Translations under genes and position numbers: made by a program | Source of the DNA: Capillidium heterosporum | Lineage: Eukaryota; Entomophthoromycota; Entomophthoromycetes; Entomophthorales; Capillidiaceae | Direction: 5' to 3' | DNA length: 64,000 nt | Assembly (NCBI GenBank): GCA_016630905.1 | Contig: WBMQ01000004.1 | Span: 682,001-746,000, forward strand | Shown here: piece after piece, positions 10,811 to 22,270 of the stretch | Layout: each line of letters starts with the position of its first letter | Numbering within the stretch: the first letter of the stretch is position 1 | Notes under the pieces: generated by a model | Told to the model about the DNA's origin: nothing | The model's database searches: none | Seen by the model: only the letters and a program-made list of their open reading frames with translations

Positions 10811-13800
10811 ATGCTCATTATCGACGGTAACAGTAGTCTGGCAGAGTTCGAGATTAGGAAGCTACTCAGCAGCTGCAAGTCACGGGACCCAACCATATTG
10901 GGAGTAGGTGCCTACCACGTCCACTTTGTCGACTACACCAAGGAGGTAGAACAGCCCCTGCAGATTATCCTCGAGCGCATTTTGGATTACGGGAACGGAG
11001 TTGAGGTGGAAGCGTTACGTAAGGCTCTCAAGGATAAGATATCGAACAAGACAAGCAGTTTCCAACCCATCGTTAATGACCCCCAAGGTAACTTTTTGGA
11101 AACTTTTTGGGTGCTACCAAGACCCGGCTCCATCTCCCCTTGGTCATCCAAAGCCACCAACATCTTGCACTGCTGTGGGTTGAAGGATGATATCAAGCGT
11201 ATCGAGCGTGGTATGGTCTACTTCTTCATAAGATCGAGCGATGCAACCGAGTTTAGTGAGGTGGAGTTGGGCCAGTTGGTTGGAGATGTCGTACATGACC
11301 GAATGACTCAGGTTATCAGTAAGACTACTCCTTCCCAGGAGCTTATCTTCAAGTCGGGTAACCCAAAGCCTCTGATCGAAGTCCACTTGAACGATTCAGA
11401 TGCCAAGGACCCCAAGGAACTATTGAGGAAGGCCAACAAGGAACTCGGTTTGGCCCTTGCCGAGGATGAGATTGAGTACCTGGTAAGCTCTTTCTGTGGT
11501 CCTGGTGTCTCGGGTACCAATCCTTTATCGCGTGACCCAACCGACGTTGAGTTGATGATGTTTGCCCAAGTCAACTCGGAGCACTGTCGCCATAAGATCT
11601 TTGGAGCCGACTGGACTATCGACGGTGAAGCCAAGCCCCACTCTTTATTCGGAATGATCAAAAATACCTACAAGAAGAATTCGGACCATATCCTATCGGC
11701 TTACTCTGACAACGCCGCCGTCTTACAAGGGTTACCCTGCCAAAAACTTTTTACCCCAAGGTACAGCCCAGCACCCCAACGCCTACGTCGAGGCTAGTGA
11801 GGCTGAAGATATCCATTTCGTTGTCAAAGTGGAGACTCACAACCACCCCACCGCCGTTTCTCCTTTCCCTGGTGCTGCCACTGGTTCTGGAGGTGAGATC
11901 CGTGATGAAGGTGCCGTAGGTATTGGTTCCAAGCCCAAGACCGGTTTAACTGGATTCACTGTATCCAACTTGCATATCCCTGGCCACGAACAGCCTTGGG
12001 AGGAAAACATCGGTAAACCTTTACAGATTGCTTCCAGTTTAGATATTATGATCGAGGCTCCCTTGGGTGGTGCTGCCTTCAACAACGAGTTCGGCAGACC
12101 CAATACCGCTGGTTACTTCCGAACCTACTGCCAGAAAGTTCCTGGTACCGAAGAGATCCGTGGCTACCATAAGCCTATTATGATTGCTGGAGGTTTAGGT
12201 TCCATACAGCCTAAGCATGTCCTCAAGCGCAAGATCGCACCTGGAGCTAAGCTCATCGTACTGGGTGGACCATGTATGTTGATCGGCCTAGGTGGTGGTG
12301 CTGCCTCATCGATGGCTTCGGGTTCGAGTAGTGCCGCTTTAGACTTCGCCTCAGTGCAGCGTGACAATGCCGAGATGCAACGCCGCTGCCAAGAAGTCAT
12401 CAACGCCTGTACTTCGTTAGGTGAGACTAACCCCATCCAGTCCATCCATGATGTAGGTGCCGGAGGTCTTTCCAACGCTTTACCTGAGATCGTTCACGAC
12501 AGTGACCTTGGCGCCACCATCCAGCTCCGTGAGGTACTATGTGATGATCCTACCTTATCTCCTATGGAGATCTGGTGCAACGAATCCCAGGAACGTTACG
12601 TATTGGCTATCGATGAATCTCGACTCGACGAGTTCAAGGCTATGTGTACTCGTGAGAGGTGCCCCTACGCCGTTGTCGGTGAAGCTACCTCAGAACTCGT
12701 TCTCCGCGTCGAGGATTCGCTACTAGGAAGTGTCTGCATCGACTTGCCCATGGAAGTACTTTTCGGTAAACCTCCCAAGATGAGTCGCACTGACACTACC
12801 GTCAAGCTACCGCTACAACCCTTCGATGCCAGTCTCAAGACCTATGGTGCTACTAACATCGACACCGACCTACCTGACTTTGATGACGCCACTTCCCGCG
12901 TCCTGCACCTGCCTTCAGTAGGCTCCAAGTCCTTTTTGATTACCATTGGTGACCGTACCGTCACTGGCTTGATCATGCAGGATCAGATGGTAGGGCCATG
13001 GCAGGTTCCAGTCAGCGACGTCAGTGTAACTTCAACTGGATATTTCACAACTACTGGTGAAGCTATGGCTATGGGTGAACGTACGCCATTAGCTTTGATT
13101 GATGCCGCCGCTTCAGCCCGTATGGCTGTCGCCGAGTCGATAACTAACTTAGCTGCTGCCAATATTAAGGAAGTTTCACGCATTCGACTTTCAGCTAACT
13201 GGATGTGTTCGGCAAGTACCCCCGGTGAAGGTGCTGGCTTATACGAAGCCGTCAAAGCTATCGGTTTGGAGCTTTGCCCCACTTTAGGTATTACCATCCC
13301 CGTAGGTAAGGATTCTATGTCGATGAAGACGAATTGGACTTCACCCGAAGGTGAAAACTTGTCGGTAGTCTCGCCTTTATCCTTAATTATCACCGGCTTC
13401 GCCCCTGTTGAAGATGTATCCAAGACTTTGACCCCCCAGTTGAAGGTCCACTCCAACGCCGAGAAGTACCCCACTGTACTTTTACTTTTGGATCTGGCCA
13501 ACGGTAAGCAGCGTCTCGGTGGCTCAGCTCTAGCTCAGACCTACAAGCAGATTGGTAACGAGTGCCCTGACCTTGAAGATCCAATGCTGCTAAAGGCTTT
13601 CTTTGATGCCCTACAAGCTGCCCGCCAGACTCCTTCTGATTCTAAATTATACGACAGTAAGGTATTGGCCTACCACGATCGATCAGACGGTGGTTTGTTC
13701 GCCACCCTAGCTGAGATGGCCTTTGCTGGTCGTACCGGATTCACAGTGGATTTGGATAACTACGCCACTGACTCCCAGGCTGGCTACGTTCAAGCTCTGT

Positions 13801-14966
13801 TCAATGAGGAGTTAGGTGCTGTCATCCAGGTAGAAACTAACGATGTCGATGAAGTTGTGCAAATTTTCCAAACCCACGGCTTCCCAGCTACCAACATCCA
13901 TCGTCTCGGTGACGTTCATTTTGGTGAAAACCGTGACGTAGTCAACTTCAACTTCAACGCTCAGAACGTATTCACTGCCTCCCGCACCGAACTCCACAAA
14001 CAGTGGGCTGAAACCTCCTATCTTATCCAGTCGCTACGCGATAACCCCGACTGCGCCAAAGAAGAGTTCGATGCCATCACCGATGCTGAGAACCCTGGTT
14101 TAAGCTACACCGTCACTTTCGACCCCACCTCCAACTTTGAATTACCTGCTTTCCGACCCAAGGTAGCCATCCTACGCGAGCAGGGTGTCAACGGCCACAT
14201 GGAGATGGCCTACGCCTTCCACCGCGCCGGGTTCCAGCCCATTGACGTGCACATGTCTGATTTGGCTTCGGGAGCCGTCACCTTGGTCGACTTCAACGGT
14301 CTTGCCGCCTGCGGTGGCTTCTCCTACGGTGATGTGTTAGGCGCCGGTCGCGGTTGGGCCCAGTCAGCCATGCTCAACGCCAACATCCGCAAAGAGTTTG
14401 AAAACTTCTTTGTTCAGCGCCAGGATACCTTTGCTTTAGGTGTCTGCAATGGCTGCCAGTTCCTAAGCAACTTGAAGGACCTCATCCCTGGCGCTGAGGA
14501 CTGGCCTAGATTCGTCACCAACAAATCCAACCGCTATGAGTCGCGCGTATGCATGGTCGAGATCCCAGTTGAAAGTTCCAACTCTGTCTTCTTTGCTGAC
14601 ATGGCTGGTACTAAAATTCCTATTCCCGTCGCCCATGGTGAAGGTTTCGCCAAGTTCGAGGATACCAACCATCAGCAACGCTTCTTTGATGCTAATAAGC
14701 TTGCTTATGCTTACGTCGATAACGCTGGTAAGGTTACCGAACAGTACCCATCCAACCCCAATGGAAGTCCTAGAGGTTTAGCTGGATGTACTGCGTTAGA
14801 TGGTAGAGTTTTGATCTCGATGCCCCATCCCGAACGTGCTACGAGAGCTTTGAGTAACAGTTACTATCCTGATAATACCGACCATCCCCTCTACGGGCTG
14901 AAGGAAGGACCTTGGATGCGTATGTTTGTCAACGCTCGTAAATGGTTGGTTAGTTTGGGAATTTAG
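10811..14966 (+). CDS. ADE6: phosphoribosylformylglycinamidine (FGAM) synthase, one frame break
   Basis: Large-type PurL, about 1384 aa once one base is discounted, close to the 1350-residue eukaryotic enzyme. It makes FGAM from FGAR, glutamine and ATP in the cytosol, step four of de novo purine synthesis. Seen in order: [16 protein letters not shown] and ERG near the N-terminus, [21 protein letters not shown], then [81 protein letters not shown] and YHDRSDGGL. The C-terminal amidotransferase has [13 protein letters not shown], nucleophile Cys in GVCNGCQFL (about residue 1212) and MPHPERATR. The frame breaks at GGG 11729-11731: one G too many separates SDNAAVLQG from [10 protein letters not shown]. 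Everything else is intact, so a consensus error is likelier than a dead gene. Met10811 matches the usual N-terminus. No introns. Strong C-ending codon bias. Confidence 0.93.
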
Positions 14967-15612
14967 ATTTTGAGGGCTGAGTAAAGCTTTTTTAGGTTTT
15001 TATGTTTTTTATTTGGATATCTATAATTTCTTTATGGTAATTTAAGTGTGTATGTTTTTTACACTGTAGTATATATATATTACTTACAATTCATTTAACC
15101 TTTTACATCTCGATCGTTTACTGTTTCATATTTTTCATAATAGCTTGTATACCAACATTTCTATTGGCAAATAGTTCCTAAATGATATCTTGGAAACTAC
15201 ATTTTACAGACGTACTGCAAAAGATTAAAATTGACTCAGAGCTGCTATAACTGACAGAACTTTGAGTTCCTATATAATGAACTTAGGCTGTCAGTTGACG
15301 ATCCAACAGAACTAATTTTACTGTACTTGGAATATCAGCCTGTTAAGGTTGGCCTTTATTTGATTGTAGATACTGGAGGTCAGAAATAGAGCACTCTAAA
15401 AGGGATAGGATTATAACACAACTGGTCATATGAACGGTATTTAGGTAGATATAAAGCCTGCATAGCCATTTTCAGGCCATTATTTTGTTGTTAAAGATGC
15501 AAACCCGAGTACAAGAGGATGATAAGCAGCTCGAACCATACGTCTTTATATTTTTACTGGGATACTGAAGGAAAATTGATATTCCATTTCCATTATTATA
15601 ATTAGAAAAGTT
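14967..15612. other. intergenic region, nothing recognised
   Basis: AT-rich stretch between FGAM synthase and the BiP pseudogene. It may contain the decayed 5' end and promoter of the pseudogene copy, but I could not align a signal peptide there. Confidence 0.5.
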
Positions 15613-17188
15613 TATAACACTGTCATCGGTATCAATTTGGGTACTGTTAACGCTAATTTTGCTGTTTACAAGGATGGTCATGTGTGAGCTATTTTAACGA
15701 CAAAGGTAGCAGCATTACTCCATCATTCAGGTGGAGGAGCGAGGTGAAACAAAGTAGTACTCCCTTGAAGAGGCCACTTTGATGATCTTAGCCGAAATGA
15801 AAAGAACAGCTGAAGCCTACTTGGGCAAAGAAGTCATCCATGCAGTCATAACCGTTCCTGTCTACTTCAACAATGCTCAGTGCTAGGCCACCAAGGATGC
15901 TGGTACCATCGTAGGCCTTACCGTCCTCCATATCATCGATGAACCTACCGCTGTTACCATTGCTTACAGATTTGATAGGACCAAAAATGAACAAAAGGGA
16001 CTTATTTATCGTCTAGGTAATAGTACCTTTGATGTAAATTTACTCTGTTGATGATGATATTTTTGAGGTACTGCTTATTTCTGGTAATATTCATTTTGGT
16101 GGTAAAGATTTCAATAATCGTATTGCCAGCTACTTTACCAACCTTTACAGGGAGAACTACAAAAAAGGCGTAGTCAAGGATCTCAAGACCATGGATAAAC
16201 TTAGGAGTGAGATCGAAAAGGCCAAGTGTACCTTGTCCAGCAAGAAACCCGTCCGTATTGAAATTGAATGTTTTTAGGATGAGGACTTCTGAAACTTTGA
16301 CCCGTATCAAGTTCGAAAAGCTTAACAATAGGCTATTTAAGAAGGCCTTCACTACTGTCGTTCAGGTTCTCAGGGATGCCAGAATCGACAAGACAGAAGT
16401 CGATGAGATTGTACTAATTGGTGATTCTACCCATATTCTGAAAGCTATTATTTTTAGAAAAGTATAATCAGCAGGAATATCAATCCTGATAAAACCACCG
16501 TTCATGGTGCCATCCTCGGTAATGAAGAGATATTTAAAAAAGTGCTAATATTCGATGTGACTCCACTTACCATCGAAATTGAATCTATCGATAGTCTAAT
16601 AGCCAGTTTGATCTCTTGCAACTCCTATATCTCATATTTTTGCAGTCATCCTTGACAAAATATTTTATTTCTACAGATCTACAAAAGTGAATATTCCTTG
16701 GCCAAGGACAACAACTTGCTGGATATTTTTGATATTACTTATGCCATATCTACATTCACCGGTATCTCTCAGGTCGAAATCGATACCAATAGTATCCTGA
16801 ACGTTTCTAGTGTTAAAAGTAGTACTGATAAGCCTAACCCCATAACTGTTGTCAGCTATGCAAGTCCTCTAAGAAAAAAATTGGCTGTATGGTGATAGAA
16901 ACTAAAAATTTGTTGAGGTAAGAAAAATCAAGAATATATTACGTCATTAGCAGCTTCTCAAACTATATCTATTGAGGCAAAGTGTAATTAATAGTGACTA
17001 ACTAATCAATGTCTGAAGGACAGGAGAAGGCTAATGTCCTTTTCAGAATGAATACATATTGGTTTGATGTAGAAGAGACTACTACCTCCAAGGATGACAT
17101 CGAAGCACAACAAGCTGGACTTGAGAAAACGCTCTCCCCTATCCTCTAGAAAATTAATGGTAACACTAGCACTGATGATGAACTCTAA
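15613..17188 (+). pseudogene. decayed BiP/Kar2 (ER Hsp70) copy
   Basis: A degenerate copy of the intact BiP gene that follows it. It starts at NTVIGINLGT (compare [10 protein letters not shown] in BiP), soon breaks, and skips about 120 codons of the ATPase domain. It resumes near 15780 with segments matching [39 protein letters not shown] and later [16 protein letters not shown] and [11 protein letters not shown]. The end at about 17094 matches [13 protein letters not shown] and finishes as DDEL plus stop, so even the ER-retention-like end is traceable. There are many in-frame stops and frame changes (for example TAG at 15883-15885). It is a full-length but internally deleted tandem duplicate with no plausible product. 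Confidence 0.9.
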
Positions 17189-18240
17189 GTTTATTGTAAT
17201 GCTAAATTTTTTTCTGATTTGAAAACTTTAGCAAATAACCCATTTATGTTCTTAGTTATATAATCTTATTACAACCATTTGATGGTCCAAAACTTTGATT
17301 CTATCTTAAGTATAATTTTCAAAACATCATAGTTATATATTTTAAATGTAAGTACACATTATTGAACCGAAGCAACTAACATCAATGAGATAATTTAGCT
17401 AACACCGATGATAAAAGTGCACTTATACTTTCTATTTCATGAAATCCATAGCGATGAAATCACTAATCCATCAAACTATATTAAGTTTGCTGTTTTATAT
17501 AGGTATTTCAGTTGAAATTGTATTCAATAGCCCATAGATGTCAATTTTAGCTACTTACAATATGTTCAATGGTCTAGCTATTGTACAAGTATTTCACCAT
17601 CGATCTCTTTCAGTTAAGCTGTCTAGCTTTAGTATCCTTGAAAAAGACATCATCAGACGTGGTGGCTCAATATCTCCTACAGCATCAACCAATACATTAG
17701 CCTGCATATATTTGAAGTGAAAATTATCAACAATACATCTCTGTATATCTTGACAACCTTCATTTTAAGTAAACTTAAAATGCCTACATCAATTTTGGCT
17801 GTACATTGTATCATTCCAAATCAGATGCCACATAACTTAATTTAACTCTAGGATTTCAATATATTTAGTTGGGAATATATTCCTAGCTTATATTTCGGAC
17901 CACTTGAAAATTGTCTAATTATGTCCGAAATTGAGCAAATTGGACTTCAAATTATCCAAAGTAGCATGAAACTAATATATCAATTCGATTGTAATTAATG
18001 AAGCCTACTATACTTGGTTTTATAGCTAAAGCATATAGTGTTTTTCATATAAGACCTCATTAATTTCGAACTGTTAGTACTCGAATCGTCTAGCTACATC
18101 TATCAATTCTTCAAGCTCATAGCCTTCTGAATTTTGTAGCAAATCATACATGTACCTATCATTCTCTAATCGAATCAAAAAGTTACAACTTTAGATTGTG
18201 GTTAAGCCTAAAATAGCTTCCTTTTTAGTTTAAATTTGCA
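17189..18240. other. intergenic region upstream of BiP
   Basis: About 1 kb of AT-rich DNA between the BiP pseudogene and the proximal BiP promoter. No further BiP-like sequence or other gene was recognised. Confidence 0.5.
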
Positions 18241-18259
18241 CCAATGAGCTGTAGCCAAC
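18241..18259 (+). promoter_or_regulatory. ERSE-like motif 1 (CCAAT-N9-CCAAC)
   Basis: CCAAT at 18241-18245, exactly nine bases, then CCAAC at 18255-18259, about 160-175 bp before the BiP start codon. The animal ER stress response element is CCAAT-N9-CCACG, and BiP promoters there carry several. This copy keeps the spacing and differs from CCACG in the last two bases. Function is inferred. Confidence 0.35.
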
Positions 18260-18291
18260 TACTCTAAATGATTCTAATAAAATGGCTGCAG

Positions 18292-18310
18292 CCAATTACA
18301 AAGGACCAAG
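18292..18310 (+). promoter_or_regulatory. ERSE-like motif 2 (CCAAT-N9-CCAAG)
   Basis: CCAAT at 18292-18296, nine bases, then CCAAG at 18306-18310: one mismatch to the animal ERSE, same strand and same spacing as the motif 51 bp upstream. It lies about 107-125 bp before the BiP start codon. Confidence 0.4.
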
Positions 18311-18416
18311 TCAAGAATTAAGCATAGCTGTTCAAACTGGTGATGTCTCAAACATAGATAAATAGGGAGGCAAGCTGGAGCAGCCTTTTACTTTATATCC
18401 AGCACTAACAAACGAG

Positions 18417-20390
18417 ATGAAGTTCAACATCCTGACTTCGCTACTACTAGGAGCCCTAGGTCTGACCAGCACCGTCTTCGGCCAGGACGCTAAAGCCAAA
18501 GAAGACTACGGCACCGTCATCGGTATCGACTTGGGTACCACCTACTCCTGCGTCGGTGTCTCTAAGAACGGCCGAGTTGAGATCATCCCCAACGACCAAG
18601 GTAACCGTATTACCCCATCCTACGTTGCCTTCACCAAGGACGGTCGTCTCATCGGTGATGCCGCCAAGAACCAGGCCCCCTCCAACCCCACCAACACCGT
18701 CTTCGATGCCAAACGTCTCATGGGCCGCTCCTACAACGACAAAATCCTGCAGAAGGATTTGAAGCACTTCCCCTTCAAGGTCGTCAACAAGGACAGCAAG
18801 CCTGGCATCCAGGTAGAGGTTGATGGTAAGAAGAAATCCTACTCCCCCGAAGAGATCTCCTCTATGATTTTGACCAAGATGAAGGAAACTGCCGAATCTT
18901 ACTTGGGCAAGAAGGTCACCCACGCTGTTGTAACCGTTCCCGCCTACTTCAACGATGCTCAGCGTCAGGCCACCAAGGATGCCGGTACCATCTCAGGTCT
19001 CACCGTCCTTCGTATCATTAACGAACCTACCGCTGCCGCCATCGCCTACGGATTAGATAAGACCAAGGGTGAGAAGCAGATTCTCGTCTACGATTTGGGT
19101 GGCGGTACCTTTGATGTAAGTTTACTCTCCATCGACGACGGTGTTTTCGAAGTTTTGTCCACTTCTGGTGATACCCACTTGGGTGGTGAAGATTTCGACA
19201 ACCGTGTCATCGAACACTTTACCAAGATCTACAAGAAGAAACACTCCAAGGATATCACCAAGGACCTCAAGACCATGGGTAAACTTAAGCGTGAGGTCGA
19301 GAAGGCCAAGCGTACCTTGTCCAGCCAGAAATCCGTCCGTATTGAAATTGAATCCTTCTTCCAGGGTGAAGACTTCTCCGAGACTTTGACCCGTGCCAAG
19401 TTCGAGGAACTCAACAACGATTTGTTCAAGAAGACCCTCAAGCCCGTTGCCCAGGTCCTCAAAGATGCCAACATCGAGAAGGCTGATGTCGACGAAGTTG
19501 TTTTGGTTGGCGGTTCTACTCGTATCCCTAAGGTCGTCGAGCTCTTGGAAGACTTCTTCAACGGTAAGAAGGTCTCTAAGGAGATCAACCCCGATGAGGC
19601 TGTTGCCTATGGTGCTGCCGTCCAGGGTGGTATTCTCAGTGGTCAGAAGGAGTTCAACGACCTGTTGTTATTAGATGTCAACCCCTTGACCCTTGGTATC
19701 GAAACCACCGGTGGTGTCATGGCCAAGTTGATCCCCCGTAACACCGCCATCCCCACCAAGAAGTCCCAGATCTTCTCGACCGCCTCCGACAACCAGAACA
19801 TCGTCTCCATCCAGATCTACGAAGGTGAACGTTCTTTGACCAAGGACAACAACTTGTTGGGTAAGTTCGACCTTACCGGCATCCCTCCTGCCCCTCGTGG
19901 TGTTCCCCAGATTGAAGTTACTTTCGAGATCGATGCCAACGGTATCATGAAGGTATCGGCCGCTGATAAGGGTACTGGTAAGTCCGAATCCATCACCATC
20001 ACCAACGACAAGGGCCGTTTGAGCCAGGAGGACATTGACCGTATGATCAAGGAGGCCGAAGAGTTCGCTGAGGAGGACAAGGAGGCCCAGGAACGTATCC
20101 AGGCCCGCAACGACTTTGAACAGTACATCTTCAGTACCAAGACCCAGTTCACCGACAAGAAACAGTCTGCCAAGATCTCGGAAGAGGACAAGAAGGAGGC
20201 TTTGGCCGCCATCGAGGAAAAGTCGGAGTGGATCGCCTCCCAGGGTGCCACCGCCTCCAAGGATGACATCGAGGAGCAAAAGGCTGAGTTGGAGCAGGTC
20301 ATCAACCCCATTGTCGCCAAATTGTACGGTGACAGTGGTTCGGCTGAGGACGCCACCCGTGAGGATGACGTTGACCACGATGAACTTTAA
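18417..20390 (+). CDS. KAR2: ER chaperone BiP/Kar2 (Hsp70)
   Basis: Intronless, 657 aa. An N-terminal signal peptide of about 22 residues ([20 protein letters not shown]...) is followed by the Hsp70 ATPase domain with the phosphate-1 motif [26 protein letters not shown], the phosphate-2 motif [14 protein letters not shown] and the adenosine motif [12 protein letters not shown]. Next come the linker and substrate-binding domain ([19 protein letters not shown]) and the helical lid; the C-terminus is HDEL, the fungal ER-retrieval signal. It is the ATP-driven chaperone of the ER lumen, acting in translocation, folding and the unfolded-protein response. Codons are strongly C-biased as for a highly expressed gene. 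Two ERSE-like motifs lie just upstream and a decayed paralogue 1.2 kb upstream. Confidence 0.97.
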   Translation: MKFNILTSLLLGALGLTSTVFGQDAKAKEDYGTVIGIDLGTTYSCVGVSKNGRVEIIPNDQGNRITPSYVAFTKDGRLIGDAAKNQAPSNPTNTVFDAKRLMGRSYNDKILQKDLKHFPFKVVNKDSKPGIQVEVDGKKKSYSPEEISSMILTKMKETAESYLGKKVTHAVVTVPAYFNDAQRQATKDAGTISGLTVLRIINEPTAAAIAYGLDKTKGEKQILVYDLGGGTFDVSLLSIDDGVFEVLSTSGDTHLGGEDFDNRVIEHFTKIYKKKHSKDITKDLKTMGKLKREVEKAKRTLSSQKSVRIEIESFFQGEDFSETLTRAKFEELNNDLFKKTLKPVAQVLKDANIEKADVDEVVLVGGSTRIPKVVELLEDFFNGKKVSKEINPDEAVAYGAAVQGGILSGQKEFNDLLLLDVNPLTLGIETTGGVMAKLIPRNTAIPTKKSQIFSTASDNQNIVSIQIYEGERSLTKDNNLLGKFDLTGIPPAPRGVPQIEVTFEIDANGIMKVSAADKGTGKSESITITNDKGRLSQEDIDRMIKEAEEFAEEDKEAQERIQARNDFEQYIFSTKTQFTDKKQSAKISEEDKKEALAAIEEKSEWIASQGATASKDDIEEQKAELEQVINPIVAKLYGDSGSAEDATREDDVDHDEL

Positions 20391-21075
20391 AGTGGGATAT
20401 ATGATCCGTTCTATTGTACCTAGAGTTTAGCTTTTTCTCAGCTTGATAAGTTAAATTAAATTTCTTATTTTGTAGCTCATCTTTTATATATAGTTAATAT
20501 GCTGGTTTAAGTGTTTGGAATATGGTTGCTGTTACATGGATGCTTTTAAATCGATCACTATAGTATCTATAAAGGCATAAGTATACGTATCTACATTTAA
20601 TATAATTTATAACGCTTGAGCTGTTTACCTAACAAAATTTGTAATTGTCTACAAACTTGTGGAGATGCTAGCAATGACTCTGAGGCTGCTAAATTCATAA
20701 AGGAAAATATCCAATTCCTTCCAAACATATTGAAAGGCCAATACAGAAATGAATATTCCATAAAGTTATATATAGCAGGTTCTGATTAAAAATATATGTA
20801 TTTTGAGCTTTAACTTACAAGACAATAGCGTCAAGATCTCAATACTAAACTATTGTAAATTTAGTAACACTTCTACTTGCATATAGCTGCCTATATCTAC
20901 ATATAAAGCCATCATTATAGATGGTCACTTACACTTTACCTAGCACTAGCAAACTCACAGGTGAAAATTCAAGTCTACAAAGAAACTTTACAATCATTTT
21001 CAATGACTAAATATCAATCAGCAACTCTAAACAACCTTAATAAAACAGTACGTCAAAATTGTTTATTAAACTAAA
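20391..21075. other. convergent intergenic region, nothing recognised
   Basis: 685 bp between the 3' ends of BiP (+) and ETF-alpha (-). AT-rich; nothing recognised. Confidence 0.5.
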
Positions 21076-22270
21076 CTAAAGCTTCTCTGTCATCTCAGGT
21101 ACAACTTTGAAGAGGTCGCCAACTAGGCCATAATCAGCAACCTGGAAGATAGGAGCTTCAGGGTCCTTGTTGATAGCTACGATAACCTTAGAATCCTTCA
21201 TACCAGCGAGATGTTGGATGGCGCCTGAGATACCAACGGCAATATACAATTCAGGAGCAACGATCTTACCAGTCTGACCAACTTGCAACGAGTTGTCGGC
21301 GTACCCTGAATCTACAGCTGCTCTTGAGGCACCAACTATGAAATTCGAGTGTCAGTAGCTGTTTAAAATAAAAAACTAATGTAAAATGATATATACCTGC
21401 AGCACCCATCTTATCGGCTAGGTTGTAGAGCAGCTGGAAGTTTTCAGCACTTTTAAGGCCACGACCTCCACTGATAATGCGGGTAGCGTCTCCTAACTCG
21501 GGGCGGTCACTCTTAACGATCTCCTCGTTGATCCACTTGGTCAAAGCTACAGTAAATTAGAAAAATTACATCATTGCAGTTTACCAGGTTTGTCAGCAGT
21601 CGGGGCAGCTTCAATACCAGCTTCCTCGGCACCAGCTTCAGTAGCAGGGAAGGCGGTACCACGTACAGTAATAACTTTGACTTTATCCAACGACTTGACT
21701 TTGGCGATAGCGTTACCTACTCATATTCAACATTTCTTCAAAAAATAAAAAATTACCGGCGTAGATAGGACGTACGAAAGTATCCTCCCCTTCAATTCCA
21801 GTAATATCGGACACTTGAGCGACATCCAAAGTAGCTGCCAGTCTAGGGAAGATATTTTTACCAAAGGCGGTGTGGGCAGCTAAAACGTGGGAATAGGAGT
21901 TGGCCTGTTGCAAACTAGCTAGTAAAGGGGTAAAAGTTTCGGCAATAGGGTGTTCGTATTCAACATCTTTGGCAACTAGAACTTTGTTGACGCCTTTGAG
22001 TTTGGCGACTTGGCTAGCTACTGCGTCGGGTTGACTACCGGCTACTAAAGCAGTTACGGAACCGCTACCAAGTTTTTGAGCAGCTGATAGAGCACTTAAA
22101 GTAGCTGGGTTGATCTTCCCATCCTTGTGTTCGATAACTACTAAGCTTGAGACGCTGCGAGAGGTCGTGTGGTTGCCTCTAAAGGTCTGGTAAAATAAGT
22201 TGGTGCTGAATTTTGAAAATGAAATTACCTTGAGATTCTTTGAGATGGTGGAAGCTAAAGTTGGACGCAT
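21076..22270 (-). CDS. electron transfer flavoprotein alpha subunit, mitochondrial
   Basis: Exons complement of 21757-22270, 21585-21716, 21397-21546 and 21076-21335 give 351 aa. The chosen start, Met at 22270, begins a basic, Ser/Thr-rich presequence followed by [11 protein letters not shown], the usual start of mature ETF-alpha; an in-frame Met 69 bp upstream adds only a non-conserved stretch. Splicing restores PIYAGNAIAKV and [11 protein letters not shown]. The FAD-binding C-terminal domain is clear: [34 protein letters not shown], and [19 protein letters not shown]. With ETF-beta it carries electrons from acyl-CoA and other dehydrogenases to ETF-ubiquinone oxidoreductase. A further 42-nt GT-AG segment (22187-22228) in the presequence may be an in-frame intron, which would give 337 aa. 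Confidence 0.93.

Noticed and set aside
11829-14966. Reading the second part of FGAM synthase as a separate 1045-aa gene
   Set aside because: Its first Met lies inside the conserved [12 protein letters not shown] motif; a single surplus base explains the split.
18283-18366. Short open frame (about 27 codons) just upstream of BiP as a gene or uORF
   Set aside because: It overlaps the second ERSE-like motif and probably lies upstream of the transcription start; no supporting feature.
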